Assembly: GCF_022664465.1 (NCBI RefSeq)
Contig: NZ_JAKREV010000006.1
Coordinates: forward strand, 62,001-126,000
Length of the DNA stretch: 64,000 bases
Source of the DNA: Sphingomonas hankookensis
Lineage (GTDB): Bacteria > Pseudomonadota > Alphaproteobacteria > Sphingomonadales > Sphingomonadaceae
Direction of reading: 5' to 3'
The notes under the pieces were generated by a model. The model saw only the letters and a program-made list of their open reading frames with translations, had not been told where the DNA came from and made no database searches. Every line of letters begins with the position of its first letter. Position 1 is the stretch's first letter. A program made the translations under genes and the position numbers. Positions 25,313 to 34,622 of the stretch are shown here, piece after piece.

Positions 25313-26251
25313 TTACGTCCCGAAAGAGGCGGCAAGGCTGCCCATGGTCAATGCCCAGCCATCGACCAGCACGAACAGCAGCAATTTGAACGGCAGCGAG
25401 ATGATCGTCGGCGACAACATCATCATGCCCAATGACATCAGGACCGTCGCGACCACCAGGTCGATGACGATGAACGGCAGGAAGATCAGGAACGCGATCT
25501 GGAACGCGGTCTTGAGTTCGCTGGTGACGAAGGCGGGCAACAGGATCGAAAACGGCGTGTCGGCCGGCGTCGCGATCGGGCCGGTCTTGGCCATCTGCGC
25601 GAACATCGTCACGTCCTTGGTCCGGGTCTGCTTCAGCATGAACGAATGGAGCGGCAGGCTTGCCGCCTCGATCATCTGCGTCGAATTGATCTGCCCGGCC
25701 GCATAGGGCTTGATCGCGGTTTCGTTGATCCGCCCGATCACCGGCGACATCACGAACAGCGACAGGAACAGCGACAGCCCGATCAGCACCTGGTTGGGCG
25801 GCGTCTGTTGCAGCCCCAGCGCCTGGCGCAGTACCGCCAGCACGATGATGATCCGGGTGAAACTGGTCATCATCAGCAGGATGCTGGGCAGGATCGACAA
25901 CAGCCCCATGATGATGAGGATCTGCAGCGACAGCGCCATCGGCGCGTCATTGCCCCCACCCAGCTGCCCCAGCGCCCGGTCGAGCGCATCAGCGGCCCCG
26001 GGGGTCGGGGCAGGCGCGGCGGGCACGCCTTGCGCCATCGCCGGCACCGCAAGGAACAGCATCAGCGCGATGCCGAGCACCGCCAGCACGATCTCGAACC
26101 GCCAGTGCGGCAGCGTGCGCGACGGGCGGCGCACCTTTACGACCGGCGTCGGCACGGTCGCCATCGTCCTGCGGCGTGCGGCGGCAACCGGCGACGGCCG
26201 ATAGCGCATCCGTGCCAGCACCGGCTTCAGCTTCCCCCCCAGAACGCTCAC
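25313..26251 (-). CDS. fliP: Flagellar export gate protein FliP
   Basis: Signal-peptide-like first hydrophobic segment ending AVPAMAQ, then [45 protein letters not shown] and [35 protein letters not shown], all diagnostic. GTG at 26251 overlaps the fliO stop and gives 312 aa with a basic N-terminal tail; ATG at 26164 (MATVPTP) would make a more typical length, and the true start is uncertain. Forms the export gate with FliQ and FliR. Confidence 0.93.
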   Translation of the reverse strand: MSVLGGKLKPVLARMRYRPSPVAAARRRTMATVPTPVVKVRRPSRTLPHWRFEIVLAVLGIALMLFLAVPAMAQGVPAAPAPTPGAADALDRALGQLGGGNDAPMALSLQILIIMGLLSILPSILLMMTSFTRIIIVLAVLRQALGLQQTPPNQVLIGLSLFLSLFVMSPVIGRINETAIKPYAAGQINSTQMIEAASLPLHSFMLKQTRTKDVTMFAQMAKTGPIATPADTPFSILLPAFVTSELKTAFQIAFLIFLPFIVIDLVVATVLMSLGMMMLSPTIISLPFKLLLFVLVDGWALTMGSLAASFGT

Positions 26252-26502
26252 TTGTCGCCCCGGTCCAGCAGCGTGACCCCGTTACGGCTGACCGATACCA
26301 GCAACAGCCGGTCGTCGAACTCCAGCACCGCGATCTTGGTGCCGGTCGACACCATCATCGTCTCGCGCACCTTGACCAGCCGTTCGCCCTGATTGCCCGG
26401 CATCCGCGCTTCGAGGCGACGCCACAGATACAGGCAGCCGATCATCAGCCCGCAGACCAGCGGCAGCAGGATGACCAGCTTCAGGATGTACGACCACATC
26501 AT
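26248..26502 (-). CDS. fliO: Flagellar biosynthesis protein FliO
   Basis: 84 aa, one N-terminal TM helix ([22 protein letters not shown]) followed by a small beta domain ([29 protein letters not shown]), the FliO layout. It stabilises FliP during gate assembly. Located exactly between fliN and fliP, its usual place, with overlapping ends on both sides. Short relative to E. coli FliO but normal for alphaproteobacteria. Confidence 0.85.
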   Translation of the reverse strand: MMWSYILKLVILLPLVCGLMIGCLYLWRRLEARMPGNQGERLVKVRETMMVSTGTKIAVLEFDDRLLLVSVSRNGVTLLDRGDK

Positions 26503-26798
26503 CAGCGGCTGACCCGCTTGTCCGGGCTGACCAGTTCGGTCATCCGCACGCCGAAGCGGTCGCCGACGGTCACCACCTCGCCGCGTCCGATCAGCGTGCC
26601 GTTGACGAACACGTCGAGAAGTTCGTTGGCGGCGCGGTCCAGCTCGATCACGCTCGATTCGCTCAGCGCCAGCAATTCGCGCAGCGTCAGCTGGGTCGAT
26701 CCGATCTCTACCGTCAGCCGGACGTCGACATCCTGCAACAGCTTGAAATTGGTGGCGAGCGACGCTTCGGCGGGGAAGCCACCGGTCATCTCGTTCAT
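26502..26798 (-). CDS. fliN: Flagellar motor switch protein FliN
   Basis: 98 aa, mostly the SpoA domain: LLQDVDVRLTVEIGSTQLTLRELLALSESSVIELDR and VFVNGTLIGRGEVVTVGDRFGVRMTELVSP. Builds the lower C-ring. ATG at 26798 overlaps the fliM stop (ATGA) and has GAGGAATTCC upstream. Shorter N-terminal tail than E. coli FliN (137 aa), as in other compact alphaproteobacterial FliN. Confidence 0.92.
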   Translation of the reverse strand: MNEMTGGFPAEASLATNFKLLQDVDVRLTVEIGSTQLTLRELLALSESSVIELDRAANELLDVFVNGTLIGRGEVVTVGDRFGVRMTELVSPDKRVSR

Positions 26799-27748
26799 TG
26801 GAATTCCTCTTCGAAACCGGGGTCGATGGTGTTCAGCTTGATCGCGGCCTGTCCGTTGGCGGTGCCGACCGTGCCGGTGCCCAGCCGCCGGTTGGCGACC
26901 CATACCGGTACCTGCGGCCCGAAACTGATCGGTATGATGTCGCCTTCCTTCAGTTCGAGCAACATCGCCAGCGACACGACCGGTTCGGCCAGCACCGAAC
27001 GGACCGGCAGCTTCACGCCCATCACCGCACGCGTCAGGCCCGACAGCCATTTGGGATCGGGCGCGCTCTTGCCATGCACCTTGGTCGACAGCTGCGGCGC
27101 ATGCGGTTTCAGCGCCGCGACCGGATAGAGGATATCGATGAAGGTCGGCTCGCCCTCACCCGATGCGATACCGAATCGGGTCGCGATCACCGCGTCCTCG
27201 CCATCGATCGCGCCCATCATCGCCGGGTTCGATTCGGGATTGCCGGGTTCGAAGCCGATGCCGGCCAGCGGCCCCCATGCCTCGCCCAGCGGGGTGGCGA
27301 TCGCGCCCGCCAGCCGACGCAGCATCGCTTCGGCCGCCGGCGAAAATTCGACCGGCAGCGGGGAGGGGGCTTCGCCGAACCCGCCGAAGAAGATGTCGAG
27401 CACTTCGAGCAGGAACGCGCCGTCGAACACGATGATCGCCGGGCTGCCCCCGGTCGACAGCGTCATCGGCACCCATCCGGTCAGCTTGTCGGCGCGCCGT
27501 GCGGCGACATAGCCCGCGAATCGATCGACCTCGACCGGTTCGGACCAGCTGCGCACCCCGCGCCGGAGCAACGGCTCGAACACCTGCCGCATCGACCGCG
27601 CCATGCGTGCCGACAGATGCTCCAGCGCGTGGAGGTCGCCGAACGGGTTGAGGTTCGCCGCGCCTAGGCTGGGCACGTGCGACGCCGGCGGAGTCCGGCG
27701 GGCTCGTTCGCGGCGCTCGGGCGCAGTGGTGGACGGGCTGTTAACCAT
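26795..27748 (-). CDS. fliM: Flagellar motor switch protein FliM
   Basis: 317 aa. The middle domain has LEHLSARMARSMRQVFEPLLRR, LEVLDIFFGGFGEAP and the C-terminal SpoA domain LAEPVVSLAMLLELKEGDIIPI. FliM couples the FliG ring to FliN and normally binds phospho-CheY through an N-terminal EIDALL-type peptide. Here the N-terminus (MVNSPSTTAPERRERARR) shows no such motif. Overlaps fliN by 4 bases; 6 bases after fliL. Confidence 0.92.
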   Translation of the reverse strand: MVNSPSTTAPERRERARRTPPASHVPSLGAANLNPFGDLHALEHLSARMARSMRQVFEPLLRRGVRSWSEPVEVDRFAGYVAARRADKLTGWVPMTLSTGGSPAIIVFDGAFLLEVLDIFFGGFGEAPSPLPVEFSPAAEAMLRRLAGAIATPLGEAWGPLAGIGFEPGNPESNPAMMGAIDGEDAVIATRFGIASGEGEPTFIDILYPVAALKPHAPQLSTKVHGKSAPDPKWLSGLTRAVMGVKLPVRSVLAEPVVSLAMLLELKEGDIIPISFGPQVPVWVANRRLGTGTVGTANGQAAIKLNTIDPGFEEEFQ

Positions 27749-27754
27749 GCCCGT

Positions 27755-28429
27755 TTACTGAACGACAAATTGGGTAAAATAAACGTTACCGATGCCGCCA
27801 AAGCCCTCTTTTTGCTCCAGCGTGTCGTTGATCGCCTTCTTGATGCGCAACGACAGCTGTTTCTTGCCGTCGGCGGTGAACACCTGATCCTCGGTCGTCT
27901 CGCCCAGCGCCAGCAGGATCGCCGATCGGACCGCGATCTCATGCGTCTTGAGGTTGTCGAGCACCTTGTGGTCATAGGACGTCGAAATGGCGACGCCGAC
28001 CTGGATGAAATGCACGCTGTCGGTCAGGTTGGAGGTGAACTCCTTGTCCATCGCGTAATAGCTCGATGCATAGCGATCGCCGCCTTCCATCTCGGGCGTC
28101 GGCTTGCCGCCTTCGCCGTTGTTGGCCGCCGCGTCGCCGCCGCCTTCGCCCTCACCGCCGCCGCCGTGGCCGCCGCCGCCTTCGCCGCCCTCGCCGCCGC
28201 TGGCCTTCACTTCCTCGGACTTGGGGACCAGCTTGGGCAGGTCCTTCTTTTCCGCATGCTCGCCTTCCTTGGCATGGCCGCCGCCGATCAGGCCGGACGA
28301 GCTGGCATACAGCCCCGCCCCGACGCCCCCGCCCAGCAGCACGAGCACCCCGACCGCCATCACGACGATCTTGCCCAGCTGACCCTTCTTCTTGGCCGGC
28401 TTTTCGTCCGGCGCGTCCTTGTCGCTCAT
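27755..28429 (-). CDS. fliL: Flagellar basal body protein FliL
   Basis: Single TM helix (IVVMAVGVLVLLGGGVGAGLY, about residues 21-41) and a periplasmic stomatin-like domain (YYAMDKEFTSNLTDSVHFIQVGVAISTSYDHKVLDNLKTHEIAVRSAILLAL). Between them lies a 50-residue Gly/Glu/His-rich low-complexity linker (about 75-115). FliL rings the stator and raises torque. 224 aa is longer than typical FliL because of this linker. Precedes fliM in the same operon. Confidence 0.9.
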   Translation of the reverse strand: MSDKDAPDEKPAKKKGQLGKIVVMAVGVLVLLGGGVGAGLYASSSGLIGGGHAKEGEHAEKKDLPKLVPKSEEVKASGGEGGEGGGGHGGGGEGEGGGDAAANNGEGGKPTPEMEGGDRYASSYYAMDKEFTSNLTDSVHFIQVGVAISTSYDHKVLDNLKTHEIAVRSAILLALGETTEDQVFTADGKKQLSLRIKKAINDTLEQKEGFGGIGNVYFTQFVVQ

Positions 28430-28440
28430 GTCGTGGTTCC

Positions 28441-31092
28441 TCAGGCGATTCGTTGATTATCGTTCGTGGATGGCGGTGCGGCGGTGGTCGTCGCCGATCG
28501 CGGGGCGCGGGGCGGGGCGTTGCCCTGCTCCTGCGCCTGCCGCTGCGATGGCTGTTGCTGCGTGCCGACATCGACCTGCATGCCACCAAGCTTCAGCCCG
28601 CGCGCTTCGGCCAGCTGCACCAGCCGCGGCTGGGCGTCGGCCAGCAGGCGGCCGGCATCGGCGTTCTCGCTGTTGAAATGGATATGGACCTTGCCGTCGT
28701 CGGACGTGCGGATCGCGATCTCGACATCGCCGAGCGCATCGGGCGACAGGCGGATGCGCGTCTCGCCGTTCGTGCCGGCCGACTCGCGCAGCGTCTCGAT
28801 CCGGTCGATCATCCCCTCCATCCATTGCGGCTGGCGGGTGTCGAGCGTCGGCTGGCCGGCCTGCACCGGTGCGGCGACCGGGCGCAGCACGACCGGGTCG
28901 AGTGTACCGGCCGTGGCGGTCGGCAGCGCCGGTGCATCCTCGTCCCGCCGCGCGCGGGATGCCGGCGCGGCGGCATCGACGATCGCCGGCGCGGCGACCG
29001 ATTCGGCGCTCGGCGTCGGCATGGCGATGCGGGTCACCGGTGCGGCTTTGGCGACCGGGTCGGCATGCGGCGCCACGGACACGACCGGCGCGGCGGCTTC
29101 GCCCGCAATCGGCTGGCGAACCTGGGCGGCGTCGGCGAGCGGCTGTGTCGTCACGCCGGGCAGCGGCGAGGCGATCGCCTGCGGAACGGGCTGCGTCGGT
29201 GCTTCGGCGGCGACCGGTGCAGTGTTGGCCACCGAAACCGAAATTGGAGCGACCGCTGCCGGCGCGGCATCGCTATGCGGCACGTCGACGCCGGGCTGAC
29301 GCGGGATCGCAGTCGGTGCCCTGCGGGCGGCTATTGCGATCGGATCGAAACGGGTGACGGTCGATGCGATCGGATCGTTCGCGGAGGCAGGCGCCGTGGC
29401 GGCCGGTGTCGGTATCGCGATGGGCTGGGCGGTAACGAGCGAAGGCACGGGCGTACCTGCGTCGGCAGCAATCGCCGGCTGCGCTTCGCTGGGCATGGCG
29501 TCCGCCTCCGGCTGGCGTAGCGTGCCGCCAAGCACCGACCGGCCGACGGCATTGTCGCTCGGCAACGTCCGAACCGCCGCACCTGCCAACGCCTGGATGG
29601 CGGGCGCTTCGGCCAGCGGCAGTGCCGGCGCGGCCGCTAGGCGTTCCGTGATTGCTGGCTGCTGCCGTACCGATGCCGGTGTAGGGCGCGCGGAGCGTGC
29701 TGCGCCGATAATCGCGGGTTGCGCGGCAATGGGATCGGCAATGGTAATGACGGGGGCGGGCATGTCGCTGATCGAAGCCTGTTGCGGTACCGGCACCGCG
29801 GTGTCTCGCGCCGGCGGACCGGACTCGGCTATCTCGAAGGCAGAGGCCGCTTGCGGTGTCGGTGCCACGGCATCGCGGACCGGTCGAACGGGCTCCGCGA
29901 TATCCCAGATCGGGGCCTGCCGCTGAACCGGCGACCTGGCATCGCGCGGCGCAAGTCCTGACTCGGCGCCAGCGCGGAGCCCATTCGCCGCCGCCTGCAC
30001 GCGGGGTGCGGCCGGACGGACGATCGCCTCCGCATCGAACGGCGCCGTCCGCGCAGGAGTGGCAAGCGGCGACAGCGGGTCGGCCGCGATCGCAGCATCG
30101 CCCTGCGGCGGCACGACGATGTGGACCGGAACGACGCCATCCGCTTGTAGCGGCGTGGTCCGTCCGATGGCGGGCGGCACCTGCTCCGTCGAAGTCGGGG
30201 TCGCCATCGGCGCGAGCGCCGCTGTTGCTGTCGATGCGGGAACCGGCTCGCCGGGCAGCGGTGCGGTCCCGCTCGCCGGGGAGCCAGCGACCGCTGGAGG
30301 TGCGGAGCGACCGACGGCCCGGGCATCGACCGCCTGCGGTACTGCCGACGCTACCGGCATGGCAGGCGATGCGATGGGAGCCTTTCCAGTGCGCTTCGCC
30401 GGACGCATCGGCGTCGTCGGATCGGCAGCGACCACCGATCCGTCTTCGAGGATCGTTTGCGCCGGTGGCGATGCGTCCGCCGCATGGGCAACGCGCGGCG
30501 GCGCGGGCAGCACGATATCCGCACGCACGACCGGATCGGCGGCAACCACAACCTCGGGCACCGGCACCGGCACCGGCACCGGGTCGGAAGCGACCGTCTC
30601 CGCATCGCCCTCGTCCGCCGGCTCGGGGGGCTGTTCGCGCGGCACCTCCGCCTCCAGCTTGCGCCCGCGCGGCAGCGGCAGGGCGAAGCGCGGCGGGGTC
30701 GACAGCACGATCACGGCCGGTTTTTCGGGTTCGGGCGGCGGGGCGTCTTGCTCGGGCAGCAGCTTTGCCGGCGCGCCGACCGCGGCGGCAATCACCGGCA
30801 CGGCGACCTTCGGATCGGCCAGCGCGGCGGGCAGCATCGACACCGCCTCGGTCGCCGTGACCGGCAGCACCGGCGTCGCGTCCGCCACTTCGCCCAAGGC
30901 AACCGGCGGCAAACCCTTGCCGGGCAGGGCAGCGAACTGCCGTACGTCCGGCGCCGCCGCTGCCGCCATCGCCTCGCCCGGCGCCATGCCGGCCAGCAAT
31001 GCCGCGAAGTCGGCCGTCTGCGGGGCGACGACCGGCATCGCCTGCATCGCGAGCGGGGAAGTGGTGCTGGTAAGGGCGGAGAGCAGCTGCAT
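28441..31092 (-). CDS. fliK: Flagellar hook-length control protein FliK
   Basis: 883 aa, long for FliK; most of it is Ala/Pro/Val-rich disordered sequence expected of a secreted molecular ruler. The C-terminal Flg_hook domain is clear: LRESAGTNGETRIRLSPDALGDVEIAIRT and VHIHFNSENADAGRLLADAQPRLVQLAEARGLKLG. It measures the hook and triggers FlhB switching. ATG at 31092 (MQLLSALTSTTSPL) is chosen because N-termini of this type are typical export signals; upstream extension overlaps fliJ in another frame. A longer hook might be expected from the ruler length, which is inference. Confidence 0.88.
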   Translation of the reverse strand: MQLLSALTSTTSPLAMQAMPVVAPQTADFAALLAGMAPGEAMAAAAAPDVRQFAALPGKGLPPVALGEVADATPVLPVTATEAVSMLPAALADPKVAVPVIAAAVGAPAKLLPEQDAPPPEPEKPAVIVLSTPPRFALPLPRGRKLEAEVPREQPPEPADEGDAETVASDPVPVPVPVPEVVVAADPVVRADIVLPAPPRVAHAADASPPAQTILEDGSVVAADPTTPMRPAKRTGKAPIASPAMPVASAVPQAVDARAVGRSAPPAVAGSPASGTAPLPGEPVPASTATAALAPMATPTSTEQVPPAIGRTTPLQADGVVPVHIVVPPQGDAAIAADPLSPLATPARTAPFDAEAIVRPAAPRVQAAANGLRAGAESGLAPRDARSPVQRQAPIWDIAEPVRPVRDAVAPTPQAASAFEIAESGPPARDTAVPVPQQASISDMPAPVITIADPIAAQPAIIGAARSARPTPASVRQQPAITERLAAAPALPLAEAPAIQALAGAAVRTLPSDNAVGRSVLGGTLRQPEADAMPSEAQPAIAADAGTPVPSLVTAQPIAIPTPAATAPASANDPIASTVTRFDPIAIAARRAPTAIPRQPGVDVPHSDAAPAAVAPISVSVANTAPVAAEAPTQPVPQAIASPLPGVTTQPLADAAQVRQPIAGEAAAPVVSVAPHADPVAKAAPVTRIAMPTPSAESVAAPAIVDAAAPASRARRDEDAPALPTATAGTLDPVVLRPVAAPVQAGQPTLDTRQPQWMEGMIDRIETLRESAGTNGETRIRLSPDALGDVEIAIRTSDDGKVHIHFNSENADAGRLLADAQPRLVQLAEARGLKLGGMQVDVGTQQQPSQRQAQEQGNAPPRAPRSATTTAAPPSTNDNQRIA

Positions 31093-31123
31093 AGGTCGAT
31101 CCGTCAAGCGTTCGACCGGTCGA

Positions 31124-31552
31124 TCAGCAAGGATCGTGCCGATTTGGACGGCGCACTGGCGGTGCGTTCTCCAGCGCGCGGAGTTCGCGTAGCGCACGCG
31201 CGGCATGCGCGCGCCCCAGCAGCTTTTCGACCGCGCTCTGGTCGCGCTTGGCCGCCATCGTCGCCGACCTTGCGCGAATCAGCCCATCATCGGCCTGCGC
31301 CACACGGCGTTCGACCACCTGCGCGGTGGCGTGCAGTTTCTCGCGATAGTGCGCGGCGGCGCCCAGCGTCTGCGCGCTGGCGCTCGGCGTCGGTACCGGC
31401 GACACGGCGTGCGCCAGGTTGAGGATGCGTTCGCGCAGTGCGATCTCATCGGCGACGCGGGCGGCGGCGCGCACTTCCTCGGCCTGGGTCAGGTTCAGCT
31501 GCATCGTGCGGACGCGCAGCACGCGCGACAGGCGCTTCGCCTTGTCAGCCAC
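31124..31552 (-). CDS. fliJ: Flagellar export protein FliJ
   Basis: 142 aa, entirely helical and charged: VADKAKRLSRVLRVRTMQLNLTQAEEVRAAARVADE... to the C-terminus. FliJ forms an antiparallel coiled coil inside the FliI hexamer and recycles chaperones. The GTG at 31552 lies within the fliI stop region and gives the usual VADKAKRL-type start. Weak sequence conservation; the call leans on position between fliI and fliK and on the coiled-coil pattern. Confidence 0.8.
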   Translation of the reverse strand: MADKAKRLSRVLRVRTMQLNLTQAEEVRAAARVADEIALRERILNLAHAVSPVPTPSASAQTLGAAAHYREKLHATAQVVERRVAQADDGLIRARSATMAAKRDQSAVEKLLGRAHAARALRELRALENAPPVRRPNRHDPC

Positions 31553-32873
31553 CGAACACCCCCACCAGTTCGGCGACGGCATCGTCGAGCGAGACGATCT
31601 CGTCCGAATCCTGCTTCACATATTCCATGACCGCGGGATGCGCGGCCAGCGCGCCGTCGATCGCGGCATCGGTGCCGGGGCGATAGGCGCCCATCAACAC
31701 GAGGTCGCGATTTTCCTCGTACGTCGCCAGATGCCGGCGCAGCACCCGCGCGGCGGCCAGATGCGGCTTGTCGGCGATATCGGTCATCACGCGGCTGACC
31801 GACGGACCCAGATCGATCGCCGGATACACGCCGCGCTCGGCCAGTTGCCGGCTCAGTACGATATGGCCGTCGAGGATCGAGCGCGCCGAATCAACGACGG
31901 GATCACTATTGTCGTCGCCATCGGCCAGCACGGTATAGATCGCGGTGATCGACCCGCCGGTGCGGACACAGGTGCCCGCCCGCTCGATCAACCCCGGCAG
32001 CATCGCGATGGCGCTCGGCGGATAGCCGCGTGCCGATGCCGGCTCGCCCAGCGCCAGCCCGATCTCACGCCCGGCATGGGCGACGCGGGTCAGCGAATCG
32101 ATGATGAGCAGGACCTTCTTGCCCTGTTCGCGGAATGCTTCGGCAATCGCGGTCGCCCGCAGCGCGCCACGAATGCGCAGCACCGGCGAATGGTTTGCCG
32201 GCACCGCGACCACGACCGATCGCGCGCGGGCATCGCCCTTCAATTTCGTTTCGAGGAAGTCGGAGACTTCGCGGCTGCGCTCGCCGATCAGGCCGACGAC
32301 GATCACATCGGCCTTGGCGGCGCGGACCATCATGCCCAGCAGCACCGACTTGCCGACGCCCGACCCGGCCATGATCCCGACGCGCTGGCCCTGACCGATC
32401 GTCAGCAACCCGTTGATCGCGCGGACGCCGACATCCATCGGTTCGAGCACGCGGCCGCGGTCGAGCGGCGACTGGATACGTCCGGCCAGCGGCCAGCGGC
32501 CGGCGCCGCGGATCGGACCCTTGCCGTCGATCGGCTTGCCGGCACCATCGACCACCCGGCCGAGCAGCGCCTCGCCGACCTGGGCCTCGCCCGGCTTGTC
32601 GCCCGGCCGCACCAGCGCACCGGGCAGCAGCGGCGCCGGGCCGCCCAGATTCATCATCAGCGTACGGCCGTTACGAAACCCGATCGCCTCGGCTTCGACG
32701 AAACTGCCATCGCCGGTGCCGACCTGACACACCGTGCCGACCGGCAGCGACAACCCGACCGCTTCCATCAACAGCCCGTCATAGCTGGCGAGGCGGCCGG
32801 CGACGCGTGCGCGCGGACGGAAATCGGTGGGGGCGAGGGCGTCGATATAATCGCCTGCGAAACGGTTCAGCAT
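31545..32873 (-). CDS. fliI: Flagellum-specific ATPase FliI
   Basis: 442 aa F1-beta-like ATPase energising export. Walker A GSGVGKS (170-176, K175), Walker B region KKVLLIIDSLTRVAHAGREIGLALGEPASARGYPPS, and GSITAIYTVLADGDDNSDPV, all strongly conserved. Works with FliH and FliJ at the export gate. Start ATG 32873 shares its first base with the last base of the fliH stop, so coupling is tight. Confidence 0.95.
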   Translation of the reverse strand: MLNRFAGDYIDALAPTDFRPRARVAGRLASYDGLLMEAVGLSLPVGTVCQVGTGDGSFVEAEAIGFRNGRTLMMNLGGPAPLLPGALVRPGDKPGEAQVGEALLGRVVDGAGKPIDGKGPIRGAGRWPLAGRIQSPLDRGRVLEPMDVGVRAINGLLTIGQGQRVGIMAGSGVGKSVLLGMMVRAAKADVIVVGLIGERSREVSDFLETKLKGDARARSVVVAVPANHSPVLRIRGALRATAIAEAFREQGKKVLLIIDSLTRVAHAGREIGLALGEPASARGYPPSAIAMLPGLIERAGTCVRTGGSITAIYTVLADGDDNSDPVVDSARSILDGHIVLSRQLAERGVYPAIDLGPSVSRVMTDIADKPHLAAARVLRRHLATYEENRDLVLMGAYRPGTDAAIDGALAAHPAVMEYVKQDSDEIVSLDDAVAELVGVFGG

Positions 32874-33622
32874 CAGCGGGGCACCGGTACGGTTTCGATC
32901 GCCGCGCCCAGCTGCTCCAGCCAGAGCGACGGCCCGTCTTCGACCACGGTCGAGGCGGATTCTAGGATGAAGCCGCCACGCTCGACATGGGCGTCGGCGA
33001 CCGGGAACACCGCCTTGGGCAGCTTGCCCTCGACCAGCGCGATATCGGCCTCGTGCATCCGCAGGATCGCCGATTCGGTACCGTCGGCCAACAGGTCGGC
33101 GGCGGCGTCGATTCGCTCGATCAGGTGATTGGCCGAGACGCCGACTTCGCCGACGATCTGGCGGACCAAGGTCAGCACCGTCTGGCGCAGCTTGGTCGCC
33201 ATCGCTTCGCGGTCGACATGGGTCGCGGTGCCCAGCGCCTCGGCCAGCCTGGCGAGCAGCGCATGGTCGCGCGCGGCGTCCGACTGGCTGGCGGCGGCCG
33301 CGGCGGCAAGACCCTCGGCATAGCCCGCGGCATGCGCCTCGGCCACCGGGTCCAGCGTCGATGCGACCTCGTCGACCACGGTCGAAAACGGGTCCCAGCC
33401 CTCGGTCGGGTTGGCATCCGGATCGGCCGGGCGGAAATGCTTGGGTCCACCGGTCGTCGCGGTCGCGCCGAAATCGACCGGGCGCACCGGCATCACGCCG
33501 GTCGCCGCGAACGGATCGGGCGTGCCGAACGCGCGCGCCAGGATGTCGGCGGCGGCGACATGGCGGCTGGCAAAGCCCGCGACGAAGCCGTTGGCGGGGG
33601 AGGAGGCGGCGCTCTCAAACAT
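32873..33622 (-). CDS. fliH: Flagellar assembly protein FliH
   Basis: 249 aa. An N-terminal Pro/Ala-rich part is followed by AEAHAAGYAEGLAAAAAASQS (A-x-x-x-G-x-x-x-G-like repeats typical of FliH) and a C-terminal domain LRQTVLTLVRQIVGEVGVSANHLIERIDAAADLL that binds FliI. It regulates FliI and docks it on the C-ring. Overlaps fliG by 8 bases. The sequence is divergent, so order in the operon adds weight. Confidence 0.85.
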   Translation of the reverse strand: MFESAASSPANGFVAGFASRHVAAADILARAFGTPDPFAATGVMPVRPVDFGATATTGGPKHFRPADPDANPTEGWDPFSTVVDEVASTLDPVAEAHAAGYAEGLAAAAAASQSDAARDHALLARLAEALGTATHVDREAMATKLRQTVLTLVRQIVGEVGVSANHLIERIDAAADLLADGTESAILRMHEADIALVEGKLPKAVFPVADAHVERGGFILESASTVVEDGPSLWLEQLGAAIETVPVPR

Positions 33623-34622
33623 AATCGTCGTCGCCGCCGCCCATCATGATCGTCCCGTCCTTGGCCAGCTGGCGCGCCACGGTGATGACGCCCTTCTGCG
33701 CGTCGAGCACCTCGGCCAGCTTCATGGGACCACGCGCTTCCATCTCGTCGCGGATGCCGTCGGCGGCGCGTGCCGACATGCAACCGAGGAAGCGACCACG
33801 TGCCGTCTCGTCCACGCCCTTCAGCGCGCGGACCAGCATGTCGCTGTCAACGTTGCGGATCAGCACGCCCAGATTCTTGTCGTCCATCTCCAGCAGGTTG
33901 TCGAAGACGAACAGCTGGTCCTCGATCTGGCGCGCGATGTCGCGGTCGATCTTGGCCAGTTTCGGCATGACCCGCGTCTCGGTCGCCTTGCGGCCCGACG
34001 ACAGGATTTTGGCGGCATCCTTGGCCCCGCCCAGCTGCACGCCGGTGCCGCTGGTCCGCCCGGTCATCCGCCGCGACAGCATCGACTTCAGCGTCTCGAT
34101 CGCCTCGGGCTGGATCGGGCCCAGCTTGGCGATGCGGTGCAGGATCTGCGGCTGCACGGCTTCGGGCAGCCCTTCGAGGACCTGCGCGGCGATGCCGGGT
34201 TCGAGATTGGCGAGCAGCACCGCGGCGATCTGCGGATGTTCGTCCTTGATCAGGCTGATGATCTCGGCCGCGTCCATCCAGTCGAGAAGCTCGATCGCGC
34301 AGGCGGTTTCGACCGGCGTGATACGGGCCAGCACGCTCTCCGCCTTGTCCGCGCCCAGTGCGCGGTTCATCACCTGTTCGATATGCGGACGGGGGTCGAA
34401 CCCGACGGTGGTGCGCTCGCGCGCCTTCTCGACGAAATCGTCGAGTACCACGGTCACCTCGTCCTCGCTGACATCGGCGACGCTGAACATCGCCTTGCCC
34501 AGTTGCTGCACCTCTTCGGGGTCCAGCTTCTGCAGGATCGCGGCGGCTTCGTCCTCGCCGACCAGCATCATCAGGACGGCGGCGCGTTCGACGCCGTTGT
34601 GGATACGGGCGGGGGCGTTCAC
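33615..34622 (-). CDS. fliG: Flagellar motor switch protein FliG
   Basis: 335 aa. ERAAVLMMLVGEDEAAAILQKLDPEEVQQLGKAM is the FliF-binding N-domain, LIKDEHPQIAAVLLANLEP the EHPQ-motif middle domain that binds FliM, and MPKLAKIDRDIARQIEDQLFVFDNLLEMDDK with IRDEMEARGPMKLAEV the C-terminal torque domain with its charged ridge. ATGA overlap with fliF. Confidence 0.95.
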   Translation of the reverse strand: MNAPARIHNGVERAAVLMMLVGEDEAAAILQKLDPEEVQQLGKAMFSVADVSEDEVTVVLDDFVEKARERTTVGFDPRPHIEQVMNRALGADKAESVLARITPVETACAIELLDWMDAAEIISLIKDEHPQIAAVLLANLEPGIAAQVLEGLPEAVQPQILHRIAKLGPIQPEAIETLKSMLSRRMTGRTSGTGVQLGGAKDAAKILSSGRKATETRVMPKLAKIDRDIARQIEDQLFVFDNLLEMDDKNLGVLIRNVDSDMLVRALKGVDETARGRFLGCMSARAADGIRDEMEARGPMKLAEVLDAQKGVITVARQLAKDGTIMMGGGDDDYV

